A stretch of 64,000 bases of DNA, from positions 186,001 through 250,000 of the forward strand of contig CAJYHN010000001.1 of assembly GCA_913774665.1 (NCBI GenBank), in the 5' to 3' direction. The notes under the pieces are model-generated. The model did no database searches. It had not been told where the DNA came from and was given only the letters and a program-made list of their open reading frames with translations. Positions 1 to 7,948 of this stretch are shown here, piece after piece. Origin of the DNA: an uncultured Microbacterium sp. (GTDB lineage Bacteria > Actinomycetota > Actinomycetes > Actinomycetales > Microbacteriaceae). A program made the position numbers and the translations under genes. Positions within the stretch are counted from its first letter, which is position 1. Each line of letters begins with the position of its first letter.

Positions 1-207
1 TCGATGATGGCCGGCGTTCCGCGAGCAGCCCGCGCGGTGGGAACGGCATGCGCGTCGTCGCCGTTCTCGATCGTCCTCCCGGTGCACCGCGTCGTCCGCG
101 CCGACGGCTCGATCGGCGAATACGGCGGCCACTCCGAGGTGAAGGAATATCTGCTCTCGCTCGAGAGCGACGTGATCCTCGGCGAGACCCTGCGTGCATC
201 GGCCTGA
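1..207 (+). CDS. C-terminal part of an O6-alkylguanine-DNA alkyltransferase-like protein (5' truncated by window)
   Basis: Only the C-terminal ~68 codons are present; the reading frame is open to the first base. The segment matches the DNA-binding half of Ogt/MGMT proteins: the PRAARAVG helix, then a P-x-HRVV active-site strand, then the YGGHSEVKEYLL helix. In functional alkyltransferases the active-site motif is PCHRV and its Cys accepts the alkyl group. Here it reads LPVHRVV (codon gtg), so the acceptor Cys is replaced by Val. By family knowledge the protein cannot be a suicide methyltransferase and may act as an alkyltransferase-like (ATL) lesion-binding protein. The N-terminal part lies outside the window, so the start and any fused domain are unknown. 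Confidence 0.75.
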   Translation, partial: SMMAGVPRAARAVGTACASSPFSIVLPVHRVVRADGSIGEYGGHSEVKEYLLSLESDVILGETLRASA

Positions 208-230
208 ACGGCTCGGGCGCCGGGCGCGAC

Positions 231-263
231 GATGCCCGGCCCCGCGAGGCGGGACCGGGCATC
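231..263. terminator. Bidirectional hairpin terminator between convergent genes
   Basis: Two 15-nt arms (231-245 and 249-263) pair with one mismatch around a 3-nt loop (gag). The hairpin lies between the stop of the alkyltransferase-like gene and the stop of the minus-strand symporter gene and can serve both. There is no U-tract, as is common in high-GC Actinobacteria. Confidence 0.65.
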
Positions 264-269
264 GATCGG

Positions 270-1886
270 TCAGTGGTTCGAGGCCTTCTCGGCGCCGTAT
301 CCGGTGAGGGAGCGGACATCCATCTCGGCGGCCTTGCGCGGATCCTCTGCCGTTCGTGACGTGACGGACCCGAGCCACCCGAGGAAGAACCCGAGCGGGA
401 TCGACACGATGCCGGGATTGTTCAGCGGCCAGATCGCCACTCCCGTGTTCGCGAACACGCTCGTCGCGGTTCCCCAGAACACCGGCGAGAGGAAGATCAG
501 CACCAGGGCCGACCCCAGACCGCCGTACATGCTCCAGACGGCGCCGCGAGTGGTGAAGCGGCGCCAGAACAGCGAGAAGAGGATCGTCGGCAGGTTCGCC
601 GACGCCGCGACCGCGAAGGCCAGCGCCACGAGGAACGCGACGTTCTGTCCCTGCACGCCGATGCCGCCGAGGATCGCGAGAACGCCGATCACGATGACCG
701 TGCGCCGCGCGACCTTGACCTCGCCGTCGGGCGGGACGTCGCCCTTCTTCACGACGTTCGCGTAGATGTCGTGCGCGAACGAGGCGGCCGCCGTGATCGT
801 GAGGCCGGCCACCACCGCCAGGATCGTCGCGAACGCCACCGCCGAGATGAACCCGAGCAGGAGCGGCCCGCCGAGAGCCAGGGCGAGCAGCGGCGCCGCC
901 GCGTTCACCCCGCCCGGCGCGGCGAGGATCGTCTCGGATCCGACCATCGCACCGGCGCCGTAGCCCAGGACGAGGGTGAGGATGTAGAACAGACCGATCA
1001 GCCAGATGGCCCATACGACCGAGCGACGCGCCTCCTTCGCGGTCGGCACGGTGTAGAAGCGCATCAGCACGTGCGGCAGACCCGCGGTACCGAGCACCAG
1101 GGCCAGCGCGAGCGAGATGAAGTCCCAGGGATTCTTGCCGTACTGCAGGCCCGGGGCAAGGACGGCATCGCCCTTGGGAGAGGCCGCCACCGCGCTCTCG
1201 AGCAACGTGTTGAGGTTGAAACCGTTGATCGCCAGCACCCAGACCGTCATGACGATCGCGCCGCCGATGAGCAGGAACGCCTTGACGATCTGCACCCAGG
1301 TGGTGCCCTTCATGCCGCCGATGAGGACGTACACGATCATCAGGATGCCGACCACCGCGACGACGATCGATTGGCCGACGCGCTCGGTGATCCCCAGCAG
1401 CAACGACACCAGGCCACCGGCTCCGGCCATCTGCGCGAGCAGATAGAAGAAGCAGACGGCCAGCGTGGTGATGGCCGCGGCCATGCGCACCGGCCGCTCC
1501 TTCAGACGGAACGACAGCACGTCGGCCATTGTGAACTTGCCCGTGTTGCGCATGAGCTCGGCGACCAGAAGCAGCGCGACGAGCCAGGCGACGAGGAAGC
1601 CGATCGAGTAGAGGAAGCCGTCGTAGCCGTTGATGGCGATGGCGCCGACGATGCCGAGGAAGGAGGCCGCCGACAGGTAGTCGCCGGCGATCGCGAACCC
1701 GTTCTGCGGCCCGGTGAACGAGCGGCCCGCGGCGTAGTAGTCGGCCGCTGTCTTGCTGTTGCGGCTGGCCCTGATGACGATGAACAGGGTCACGGCGACG
1801 AAGGCCCCGAAGATCGAGATGTTCAGCACCGGGTTGTTCTCGACCGTCTGCACGGCCGCCTCGATGCTGGCGAAGACGTCGTTCAT
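270..1886 (-). CDS. actP: Sodium:solute symporter, acetate/monocarboxylate type (ActP/MctC)
   Basis: The 538-aa polytopic membrane protein has about 13 hydrophobic segments. It carries the SSF signature region near residues 40-75 (ADYYAAGRSF followed by GFAIAGDYLSAASFLG) and the conserved IGGMKGTTWVQIVKAFLL segment typical of ActP and Corynebacterium MctC. These proteins import acetate, propionate and pyruvate with sodium or protons. Its start overlaps the stop of the upstream DUF485 gene by ATGA, the usual yjcH-actP order. The divergent neighbour at 2377 resembles RamA, the acetate-metabolism regulator, which supports an acetate substrate. The family assignment is firm; the substrate is inferred. 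Confidence 0.9.
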   Translation of the reverse strand: MNDVFASIEAAVQTVENNPVLNISIFGAFVAVTLFIVIRASRNSKTAADYYAAGRSFTGPQNGFAIAGDYLSAASFLGIVGAIAINGYDGFLYSIGFLVAWLVALLLVAELMRNTGKFTMADVLSFRLKERPVRMAAAITTLAVCFFYLLAQMAGAGGLVSLLLGITERVGQSIVVAVVGILMIVYVLIGGMKGTTWVQIVKAFLLIGGAIVMTVWVLAINGFNLNTLLESAVAASPKGDAVLAPGLQYGKNPWDFISLALALVLGTAGLPHVLMRFYTVPTAKEARRSVVWAIWLIGLFYILTLVLGYGAGAMVGSETILAAPGGVNAAAPLLALALGGPLLLGFISAVAFATILAVVAGLTITAAASFAHDIYANVVKKGDVPPDGEVKVARRTVIVIGVLAILGGIGVQGQNVAFLVALAFAVAASANLPTILFSLFWRRFTTRGAVWSMYGGLGSALVLIFLSPVFWGTATSVFANTGVAIWPLNNPGIVSIPLGFFLGWLGSVTSRTAEDPRKAAEMDVRSLTGYGAEKASNH

Positions 1887-2236
1887 GCGCGACCCCCGTC
1901 AGCTCGCCCGAGCTCGACCCGCAACGCCTCGGCCCGCGGGTCGAGGCGACGGTTGGCGTACGCGACGTAGCCCATGGTGATGGCGAACGTGGTGACGAAC
2001 TGGCCCAGACCCAGCACGAGTCCCACCGTGATGGCTCCCGAGACAGGCTGCGCCATGAACTCCGGCGCGAACGACGACAGCAGAACGTAGACGAAGTACC
2101 AGACGAGGAACGCCACCGCGAGGGGGAAGACGAAGCTGCGTTGCCGCTTCTTCAGCTCCCGGAACGGGGCGGACTCCTCGACCGCGATGTAGTCGACGCC
2201 GCCCGTGTGGGCTTCGTCGGTGCGACGGTCCGTCAT
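1883..2236 (-). CDS. DUF485 small membrane protein, partner of ActP
   Basis: 117 residues. DUF485 (YjcH) proteins have two membrane segments; here they are near FVFPLAVAFLVWYFVYVLLS and AITVGLVLGLGQFVTTFAITMGYV, with a cytosolic N-terminus and a basic C-terminal tail (YANRRLDPRAEALR). In other bacteria the gene precedes actP, as here, with a 4-bp ATGA overlap. The ATG at 2236 is chosen because AAGGAGG lies 5 nt upstream; an in-frame upstream ATG at 2254 has no ribosome site. The function is unknown, probably accessory to the symporter. Confidence 0.85.
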   Translation of the reverse strand: MTDRRTDEAHTGGVDYIAVEESAPFRELKKRQRSFVFPLAVAFLVWYFVYVLLSSFAPEFMAQPVSGAITVGLVLGLGQFVTTFAITMGYVAYANRRLDPRAEALRVELGRADGGRA

Positions 2237-2376
2237 GTGGCCTCCTTGCCTCATGAGTCCGACGCAACGCTGCGTCGGACGGCGGAAAAGTCCGGGTCGG
2301 CCGCTGCTTCCCCGGTGATAGGGTCGACGCTACGAAACGCGGCGACGAAGCCGTCACCCCCGGAAGTAGGTAGTGC
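2237..2376. promoter_or_regulatory. Divergent regulatory region of actP operon and ramA-like gene, with perfect inverted repeat at 2257-2280
   Basis: This 140-bp intergenic space separates the divergently transcribed symporter operon and the LuxR-type regulator. It contains a perfect palindrome, GTCCGACGCA and TGCGTCGGAC around the 4-nt spacer ACGC, starting 20 nt upstream of the DUF485 start codon. It could be a regulator-binding site or an RNA hairpin in the 5' leader that affects the adjacent ribosome-binding site. I see no clear -35/-10 pair for either side. Confidence 0.5.
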
Positions 2377-3228
2377 GTGAGTGCACCCTCGACACTTCGA
2401 GACGATGCGACCCTCGTGTCTCACGCGGTCGCCGAGCTCGCGCGCCGCACGCACTTCCCCGTCGCCTTCGGCGGCCTGGAGCACGACGGCGCCGTCCACG
2501 TCACCACGATCGTCGGCGCCCGAACGCGCAGTATCGAGGGCCTCGTCGTGCACGCGTCCCGGGGCCTCGGTGGCCGCACCCTCGTGGAGCGGCGCCCGCG
2601 CATGACCCTGGACTACCGCACGTCTCGCTCGATCACCCACGACTACGACCGCGCCATCCTGGGCGAGGGGATCGCCACGCTGTTCGCCGTCCCCGTCCTG
2701 GTCAGCGGCGCGGCTCGCGGTGTCCTGTACTGCGGATCATGGGCGCAGGCCCCGGTCGGAGACGTCGAGGCGCGCCCTGCCTTCGACGTCGCCGGTGAGC
2801 TCGGCACCGAGCTCCGCGTGCGCGCCGAGGTCGAGCGGCGACTGGCCTCGAGCCCCGGCCCGGAAACCGGACTCAGCGCCGGAGCGCGCGAAGAGATCCG
2901 AGAGAGCTACGCCCAACTGCGCGGCATCGCGGCGAGGGTGTCCGACGACGAGGTACGTCGTCGCCTCGAAGACATCGAAGCGCGTCTCGCCGCCCTCACC
3001 GGAGACGCCGCAGACCCGGCATCCGATTCCGAGGTGCACCTGTCCCGTCGCGAGATCGACGTGCTCGCGTGCGCCGCGGTGGGGTCGACGAACGGCGAGA
3101 TCGCGGCATCGCTCCACCTGCGCGAGACCACCGTCAAGTCGTATCTCGCCTCGGCGATGTCGAAGCTCGACGCCTCCACGCGTCACGCGGCGGTGACGCG
3201 GGCGCGGCGCGCCGGCCTGCTCCCCTGA
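2377..3228 (+). CDS. ramA: RamA-like LuxR-family regulator with N-terminal GAF-like domain
   Basis: 283 residues, almost the length of C. glutamicum RamA (282 aa), the LuxR-type activator of acetate metabolism. Residues ~10-150 form a GAF-like sensor. A charged linker follows, and the C-terminal ~65 residues are a LuxR helix-turn-helix (LSRREIDVLACAAVGSTNGEIA followed by RETTVKSYLASAMSKL). There is no receiver domain. The gene starts with GTG. It is divergent from the acetate-type symporter operon; in Corynebacterium RamA controls the homologous mctC transporter, so control of the neighbour is a reasonable inference. The exact orthology would need a tree. Confidence 0.7.
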   Translation: MSAPSTLRDDATLVSHAVAELARRTHFPVAFGGLEHDGAVHVTTIVGARTRSIEGLVVHASRGLGGRTLVERRPRMTLDYRTSRSITHDYDRAILGEGIATLFAVPVLVSGAARGVLYCGSWAQAPVGDVEARPAFDVAGELGTELRVRAEVERRLASSPGPETGLSAGAREEIRESYAQLRGIAARVSDDEVRRRLEDIEARLAALTGDAADPASDSEVHLSRREIDVLACAAVGSTNGEIAASLHLRETTVKSYLASAMSKLDASTRHAAVTRARRAGLLP

Positions 3229-3343
3229 GTCCGGTCGAGAGGCCGGTGGGAAAACCCTGGCAATGACGGTCTGAGCTTGAGCGCGGCTCGGATTCTCGGC
3301 ATCGTGGCTGACTCCTGTCGTCGATCAGAGAAGGAGAGTCACC

Positions 3344-3631
3344 ATGCTGACGCTCACCGAAGAGGCCACGACCGCCGTGAAGACCATCACCGCCCAGTTC
3401 CCGGATGCCGCCCAGGGCGGCGTCCGCATCGAAGGTGCGGGCTCCCCCGAGTCGCAGTTCGCGCTCTCGGTCGTGGACGGCCCCCAGCCCGACGACGCCG
3501 TCGTCGAGAAAGCCGGGGCGCGTGTCTTCCTCGACAGCGACGCCGCCGCCGTCCTCGACGACCGCGTGCTCGACGCGCAGATTGACCCCGAGCAGGGCTC
3601 GGTGCAGTTCGCGGTGACCAGCGCCGCGTGA
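3344..3631 (+). CDS. HesB/IscA-like protein lacking cysteines
   Basis: This 95-residue protein has the fold pattern of the A-type Fe-S carrier family (an N-terminal LTLTEEATTAVKTI helix, then beta-rich VRIEGAG, FALSVVDGP and GARVFLD strands). However, it contains no cysteine at all, whereas genuine IscA/ErpA proteins use three. It therefore cannot hold a cluster in the known way. Such Cys-less HesB-like proteins are common in Actinobacteria and have no established role. GAGAAGGAGAG precedes the ATG with good spacing. It is a single-gene unit followed by a terminator hairpin. Confidence 0.7.
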   Translation: MLTLTEEATTAVKTITAQFPDAAQGGVRIEGAGSPESQFALSVVDGPQPDDAVVEKAGARVFLDSDAAAVLDDRVLDAQIDPEQGSVQFAVTSAA

Positions 3632-3650
3632 CGCGCTGACGTGTTCGAAC

Positions 3651-3677
3651 GATGCCCCGGCCGCACGCCGGGGCATC
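3651..3677 (+). terminator. Hairpin terminator after the HesB-like gene
   Basis: GATGCCCCGG (3651-3660) pairs perfectly with CCGGGGCATC (3668-3677) around a 7-nt loop, 20 nt after the stop codon. No strong U-tract follows. Confidence 0.65.
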
Positions 3678-3753
3678 GTCGTATGCGCGGGCGTCCGCGG
3701 ACCCTCGGGGGTGCACCGCATGATCGCCGACCGTATCCGGGCGGGATCCTCGC

Positions 3754-4497
3754 TCAACCGCGGAAGACGACGATCTCGTCGTGCTCGCGGTCGTAGACGA
3801 ACTGCAGGGACGTTCCCGAGGGCAGGTCGGTCACGCGGAGCTCGGCCGAGTCGTCGCTGAGCTGAAGCATCGCGTTGGCGGGGAAGATCCCCGCCCCGCA
3901 CGAGCTCAGGAAGTATCGGCCGTCGTACGAGAACCCGCCGCCGGAGACATCGAGCAGATCGGGTTGCCACACCGTCATGCACTTCGCCGCGTCGGGACTC
4001 GCGTCGAAGGACGCGTAGGTGGCGACGCGGAAGCCCTCGAACTCCGCGTACCCGGTGGTGCCGCTGGTCACGCCCGGGGTCAACACGCTCGGAACCTCGA
4101 ACGAGGGATCCGCAGCGAGCCGCGCGACCTGCGTCGCGCCCGTCTGCAGCGGGTCGGTCTGCACGCGCTGCACCACGACGAGAGCGGTCACGGCGCACAG
4201 TGCGACCAGAGCAGCCGCCGACAGCAAGATCACCGTGGAACGGCGAGGTCGCGGCAGACGGGGTCTCGCGGACTTTTCGCCAGCGTCGACGGCATCGGGA
4301 GCGAGGTCCTCGGGCTCCACCGCGAGCGCGGCGCGCTCCTCGTCGCTGGCGGGAGCAACCGAAGCCGCGACGCTCTCACGCCCCTCAAGTTCGATGAGGC
4401 GCTGCAGGGCGGTGGGGTCGGCGGAGATATCCGCTCCGGGTGCGTAGGCCCTGCGGCGCAGGGCCGCGAGTTCGCCATCGTCGTCGATGCTCGGCAT
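3754..4497 (-). CDS. Membrane-anchored protein of unknown function
   Basis: About 247 residues. The N-terminal third is acidic and probably cytosolic, then a basic stretch (RPRLPRPRRS) precedes one hydrophobic helix (TVILLSAAALVALCAVTALVVV). The remaining ~140 residues are predicted to be extracytoplasmic and contain two cysteines (KCMTVW and SSCGAG) that could form a disulfide. This gives a cytosolic-tail, single-pass, exported-domain topology. I do not recognise a named family. The ATG at 4497 is preferred over 4509; TTGAAT lies 6 nt upstream of it, fitting a leaderless start. The gene is downstream of paaG on the same strand but separated by 202 bp. Confidence 0.6.
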   Translation of the reverse strand: MPSIDDDGELAALRRRAYAPGADISADPTALQRLIELEGRESVAASVAPASDEERAALAVEPEDLAPDAVDAGEKSARPRLPRPRRSTVILLSAAALVALCAVTALVVVQRVQTDPLQTGATQVARLAADPSFEVPSVLTPGVTSGTTGYAEFEGFRVATYASFDASPDAAKCMTVWQPDLLDVSGGGFSYDGRYFLSSCGAGIFPANAMLQLSDDSAELRVTDLPSGTSLQFVYDREHDEIVVFRG

Positions 4498-4699
4498 CCC
4501 CCGATTCAATCAGGATCCGTCTGCGCTCCGTCGATCTCGTGCCCCAGCCACGCCGAACTCGTCGAGCGACGCAGCCGGCGGTGCGCTTCGCGGCCGACGC
4601 CGTTCGCGCTCGGGCCGCTCGGGCCGCTCGGGCCGCTCGGGCCGCTCGGGAGGATGGACTCCCGCCTTGGACCACGGGCGCTCGTCGTCGAGCCCGTCA
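4498..4699. repeat. Intergenic stretch with 9-bp tandem repeat (4612-4647)
   Basis: Four exact copies of the 9-mer GGGCCGCTC occupy 4612-4647, preceded by a partial copy. They lie between paaG and the membrane-anchored unknown. No convincing gene is visible; open frames here consist mainly of repeated Arg-Ala. Confidence 0.8.
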
Positions 4700-5467
4700 T
4701 CATCCCGTGAAGGTGGGCCGGCGCTTGGCCTGGAAGGCGGCGAATCCCTCCCGGTAGTCGTCCGTGGCGGCCAGAGCCGCCTGGGCGCGGTTCTCGAGCG
4801 CCATCGCGTCCCAGAGCCCCAGACGCTCGTCGCGGATCGCGCTCACGATGCGCTTGCTCGCGCGGAAGGCCTGCGTCGGACCGGTCGCGGCCGAGCGGGC
4901 CGCCGAGGACGCGGCATCCTGAACCTCCTCCGCCGGGAAAGAGCGCGAGAAGAGTCCGGCACGAACGGCCTCGGCACCCGACATCAGCCGCCCCGTGTAG
5001 ATGAGGTCGAGCGTGGCGTGAGCGCCCAGGCGCTCGACGAACAGCGCGTGACCGCCGGAATCGAGGGTCGCTCCGAGAGCGGCGAAAGGCGAGCCGATCT
5101 TCGCGGTGTCGGCGACGTAGACGACGTCGGTGGCGATCAGCAGGCCGAGCCCCACGCCGAGGCACGCGCCGTGCGCGACGGCGAAGGTCGGTGCGGGGAA
5201 CCTCGCCATGCGTCGCAGCAGCGGGGTGAGCGTGTCATCGAGGTAGCCGCCGACGTCGTCGGTCGCGGGATCGACGCCCGAGATGTCGCGGCCGGCGCAG
5301 AACGACGGCCCCTCTCCGCGCAGCAGCACGGCGCGGGCGCCGTCGGCCTCGGCGCGCTCGTAGGCGGCGGCGAGCTCGTGCAGGTCGTCGAGGCCGAGGG
5401 CGTTGCGTCGGGCGGGCGCGTTCAGCGCGATCTCGGCGACGCCCTCTTCGAAGCGATAGTCGATCAT
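4700..5467 (-). CDS. paaG: 1,2-epoxyphenylacetyl-CoA isomerase (crotonase family)
   Basis: 255 residues, a normal crotonase length. The oxyanion-hole strand SFCAGRDI (~55-62), a GACLGVGLGL turn (~100-109) and an Asp in LDSGGH (~136-140) correspond to the PaaG pattern, and the tail DDYREGFAAFQAKRRPTFTG closely follows the E. coli PaaG ending. PaaG converts ring-1,2-epoxyphenylacetyl-CoA to oxepin-CoA. It is the last gene of the paaABCDE operon, placing it directly after the epoxidase. ATG 5467 is preferred, with GGGTGAG upstream; a GTG at 5476 overlapping the paaE stop is also possible. It could instead be a PaaF-type hydratase, but a better PaaF candidate is at 14294. Confidence 0.8.
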   Translation of the reverse strand: MIDYRFEEGVAEIALNAPARRNALGLDDLHELAAAYERAEADGARAVLLRGEGPSFCAGRDISGVDPATDDVGGYLDDTLTPLLRRMARFPAPTFAVAHGACLGVGLGLLIATDVVYVADTAKIGSPFAALGATLDSGGHALFVERLGAHATLDLIYTGRLMSGAEAVRAGLFSRSFPAEEVQDAASSAARSAATGPTQAFRASKRIVSAIRDERLGLWDAMALENRAQAALAATDDYREGFAAFQAKRRPTFTG

Positions 5468-5472
5468 CGCGC

Positions 5473-6597
5473 TCACCCGTCGTAATCGACACGGACGGCG
5501 TCGGTGCTCGGGTGCGACTGGCAGGTGAGCACGTATCCGCGCTCGATCTCGTCGGGCTCGAGGGCGTAGTTCTCGGTCATCGTCACGGCGCCCTCGATGA
5601 CGCGGGCGCGGCACGTTCCGCACACGCCGCCCGCGCACGCGAACGGCACGTCGGGGCGCACGCGGAGCGCTGCCGCGAGGATCGTCTCGTTCGCCGCGAC
5701 CGGGCTGTCGACCGAGGCGGACTGCCCGTCGAGGGTGAAGTCGATGCGGCGGACGGGTTCGTCCCGACGCACGCGCACCGGGCGCGCTCCCCCGGTCTGC
5801 GCGGGGGCGTCGCCGTCTCCCGCGGTGAAGAGCTCGAAGCGCACGCGCTCGCGCGGCACACCGACCTCGGCCAGCACCTCGCGGCACAGCTCGACGAGGG
5901 CGAACGGCCCGCACAGGAACCACTCGTCGACGGATGCCGGATCGATCAGCCGCGACAGGATGAGCCGCAGCCGTTCGTCATCGATGCGTCCCGAGAACAC
6001 CGGTGCCGCGCGCTGCTCGCGCGACAGCACGTGGTGGAGCGTGAGGCGGGACGGATAGCGGTCTTTCAGATCGGCGAGCTCGTCGACGAACATCACGTCG
6101 GTCGAGGAGCGGTTGGCGTAGACGATGGTCATGCGGCTGTCGGCGGAGCGCTCGAGAACGTCGGCGGCGAGCGCCATGATCGGGGTGATGCCCGAGCCCG
6201 CGGCGATCGCGACGACGTGGCCCGTCGCGGTGGACGCCTTCGAGACGAAGGTGCCCTGGGGGCTCATCACGTCGATCTCGTCGCCGGGGCGCAAGCCCTC
6301 GTGGGCCCAGGTCGAGAAGCGTCCGTCGGGGTCGCGCTTGATGCCGACGCTGACCGAGCCGCGCGCGGGCGGCCGGCAGATCGAGTACGAGCGCCGCAGC
6401 TCCTCACCGTCGACGCGGGCGCGCAGAGCGACGTACTGCCCGGGCGCGTAGTCGAACGCGTCCGCGAGCTCCTCGGGCACCGCGAAGGTCACCTCGATCG
6501 CGGTCGGGGTGAGCGGACGTACGTCGGCGACACGCAGGGTGTGGAAGCGGGCGCGGGCGCGCGGGACGGCCGGGGTCCCGGCATCCGTCATCGTCAT
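5473..6597 (-). CDS. paaE: Phenylacetyl-CoA epoxidase reductase subunit
   Basis: 374 residues with the class IA reductase layout. An FAD-binding barrel includes RRSYSIC (~68-74), an NAD-binding domain includes the AIAAGSGITPIMAL turn (~130-144), and a C-terminal plant-type 2Fe-2S domain has Cys321, Cys326 and Cys329 (CAGGVCGTC) and Cys359 (LTCQSH). PaaE passes electrons from NADPH to the PaaA diiron centre. The ATG overlaps the paaD stop as TGATG. An open frame continues upstream in another gene's territory but is not coding. Confidence 0.93.
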   Translation of the reverse strand: MTMTDAGTPAVPRARARFHTLRVADVRPLTPTAIEVTFAVPEELADAFDYAPGQYVALRARVDGEELRRSYSICRPPARGSVSVGIKRDPDGRFSTWAHEGLRPGDEIDVMSPQGTFVSKASTATGHVVAIAAGSGITPIMALAADVLERSADSRMTIVYANRSSTDVMFVDELADLKDRYPSRLTLHHVLSREQRAAPVFSGRIDDERLRLILSRLIDPASVDEWFLCGPFALVELCREVLAEVGVPRERVRFELFTAGDGDAPAQTGGARPVRVRRDEPVRRIDFTLDGQSASVDSPVAANETILAAALRVRPDVPFACAGGVCGTCRARVIEGAVTMTENYALEPDEIERGYVLTCQSHPSTDAVRVDYDG

Positions 6598-7079
6598 CAG
6601 AGGGCCTTGAAGTGGTCGAAGGGTTCGAGGCACGCGCGGCATTCCCAGTGCGACTTGCACGAGGTGGAGCCGAAGCGCGAGACCTCGCGGGTGTTCAGGG
6701 ATCCGCAGCGGGGGCAGGCGACGCTGAGCTTCAGGCGGATGGGTCCCGCGGGTGCGCGCCCGGTCGGCGGGGCGATGCCGTATTCGATGAGCTTGCGCTT
6801 GCCGGCATCGCTCATCCAGTCGGTCGTCCACGCGGGGGTGAGCGTCGTCGTGACGACGGCGTGGTCGAACCCGGCCGAGGTGAGAGCGAGCACGATGTCG
6901 TCGCGGATGGCGTCGACCGCGGGGCAGCCGGAATAGGTCGGGGTGATCGTGACGGTCACCGTGTCGCCGTCGAGCCGCACGTCGCGCAGCACTCCGAGGT
7001 CGTCGATCGTGAGCACGGGCACCTCGGGATCGACGACGGCCGCGACGACCTCGCGCGCGCGCTCGAGCGTCGCGGTCAC
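6597..7079 (-). CDS. paaD: PaaD, maturation factor of phenylacetyl-CoA epoxidase
   Basis: About 160 residues. The N-terminal half is a MIP18/DUF59 domain (DPEVPVLTIDDLGVLRDV and TYSGCPA), and the C-terminal part has a Cys-rich zinc- or cluster-binding pattern (CPRCGS, SCKSHWECRAC). PaaD proteins are needed for metal-centre assembly in PaaABCE. Start: GTG at 7079, overlapping the paaC stop as GTGA; a GTG one codon earlier is equivalent. It is an internal gene of the paaABCDEG operon. Confidence 0.9.
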   Translation of the reverse strand: MTATLERAREVVAAVVDPEVPVLTIDDLGVLRDVRLDGDTVTVTITPTYSGCPAVDAIRDDIVLALTSAGFDHAVVTTTLTPAWTTDWMSDAGKRKLIEYGIAPPTGRAPAGPIRLKLSVACPRCGSLNTREVSRFGSTSCKSHWECRACLEPFDHFKAL

Positions 7080-7948
7080 CACGTCGCCCCCGGATGCCGG
7101 CGGGCCAGCACCTGCATCTCGGCGAGCAACGGCCCGAACGACGGGTGGTGGGCGCCACGACGACCCCCCGCGGAGGAGCCGGGGATCGAGGGGACGGGAA
7201 CGTCCTCTTCGGCCAGGACGGCGGCGAGCACGTCGTCGACGCGGCCGCGCAGCGACGAGGGGCGCACGGCGATCCCCTCGAGACGCTCGTGCAGCGGCTC
7301 GTCGCGGAACAGTTCATCGAGGTACGGCCACACGTCGTCGAGGGCGACGAGCAACCGCCGACGGGACTCGTCGGTGCCGCCGGCGAGACGCAGCGTCCAC
7401 TGCACGGCGTGATCGCGGTGGTAGTCGACCTCCTTCTCGGCCTTGGCCGCGACAGCGGAGATCACCGGATCGGCGGATGCCGTGAGGTCGCGGTACAGCT
7501 CGAGCAGGTACGCGGATGCCAGGAGCTGGCGGGCGATGGTGTGGGCGAAGTCGCCGTTCGGGAGCTCGAACAGCCAGGCGCTGCGGAAGTCGGGCTCGTC
7601 GCGCCAATACGCGAGGTCGTCTTCGGTGCGACCGTCGTACGACCCCGCGTAGCGCAGCAGCGAGCGGGCGTGGCCGAGGAGGTCGAGGGCGATGTTGCCG
7701 AGGGCGACGTCTTCTTCGAGCTCGGGGGCGCGGGCGATCCAGCCGCAGAGGTTCTGCGACAGGATCAGGGCGTCGTCGCCGAGGCTCAGGGCGTAGGCGG
7801 CCACGTCGGGGTCGGTCGTGCGGTTTTCTCCCCCGGCGAGCTCGGCCGCGAGCTCGCGGGCGTCGAGCGAGACGTCTCCATGCGGGTCGTCGGGGGTTTC
7901 GACGGGCACCGCCACGGGCGCTGCGCCGCGATCGGTCGAGGTGCTCAC
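7076..7948 (-). CDS. paaC: Phenylacetyl-CoA epoxidase structural subunit PaaC
   Basis: 290 residues from GTG 7948. The ferritin-like helical protein contains LALGDDAL-type and LGNIALDLLGHARSLL helices and KEVDYHRDH in the four-helix core. In the epoxidase complex PaaC pairs with PaaA but lacks an active diiron centre. An N-terminal ~45-residue Pro/Asp-rich extension precedes the domain. GTGA overlap with the paaB stop indicates coupled translation. Confidence 0.92.
   Translation of the reverse strand: MSTSTDRGAAPVAVPVETPDDPHGDVSLDARELAAELAGGENRTTDPDVAAYALSLGDDALILSQNLCGWIARAPELEEDVALGNIALDLLGHARSLLRYAGSYDGRTEDDLAYWRDEPDFRSAWLFELPNGDFAHTIARQLLASAYLLELYRDLTASADPVISAVAAKAEKEVDYHRDHAVQWTLRLAGGTDESRRRLLVALDDVWPYLDELFRDEPLHERLEGIAVRPSSLRGRVDDVLAAVLAEEDVPVPSIPGSSAGGRRGAHHPSFGPLLAEMQVLARRHPGATW

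Noticed and set aside
261-280. CACTGACCGATCGATG-like sequence (minus strand) resembling the paa operator near the actP stop
   Set aside because: Only a partial match, it includes the stop codon and terminator arm, and it is not upstream of any gene.
4500-4699. Arg/Ala-repeat protein encoded in the paaG downstream gap
   Set aside because: Frames on both strands come from the 9-bp repeat and lack a ribosome site or normal codon use.
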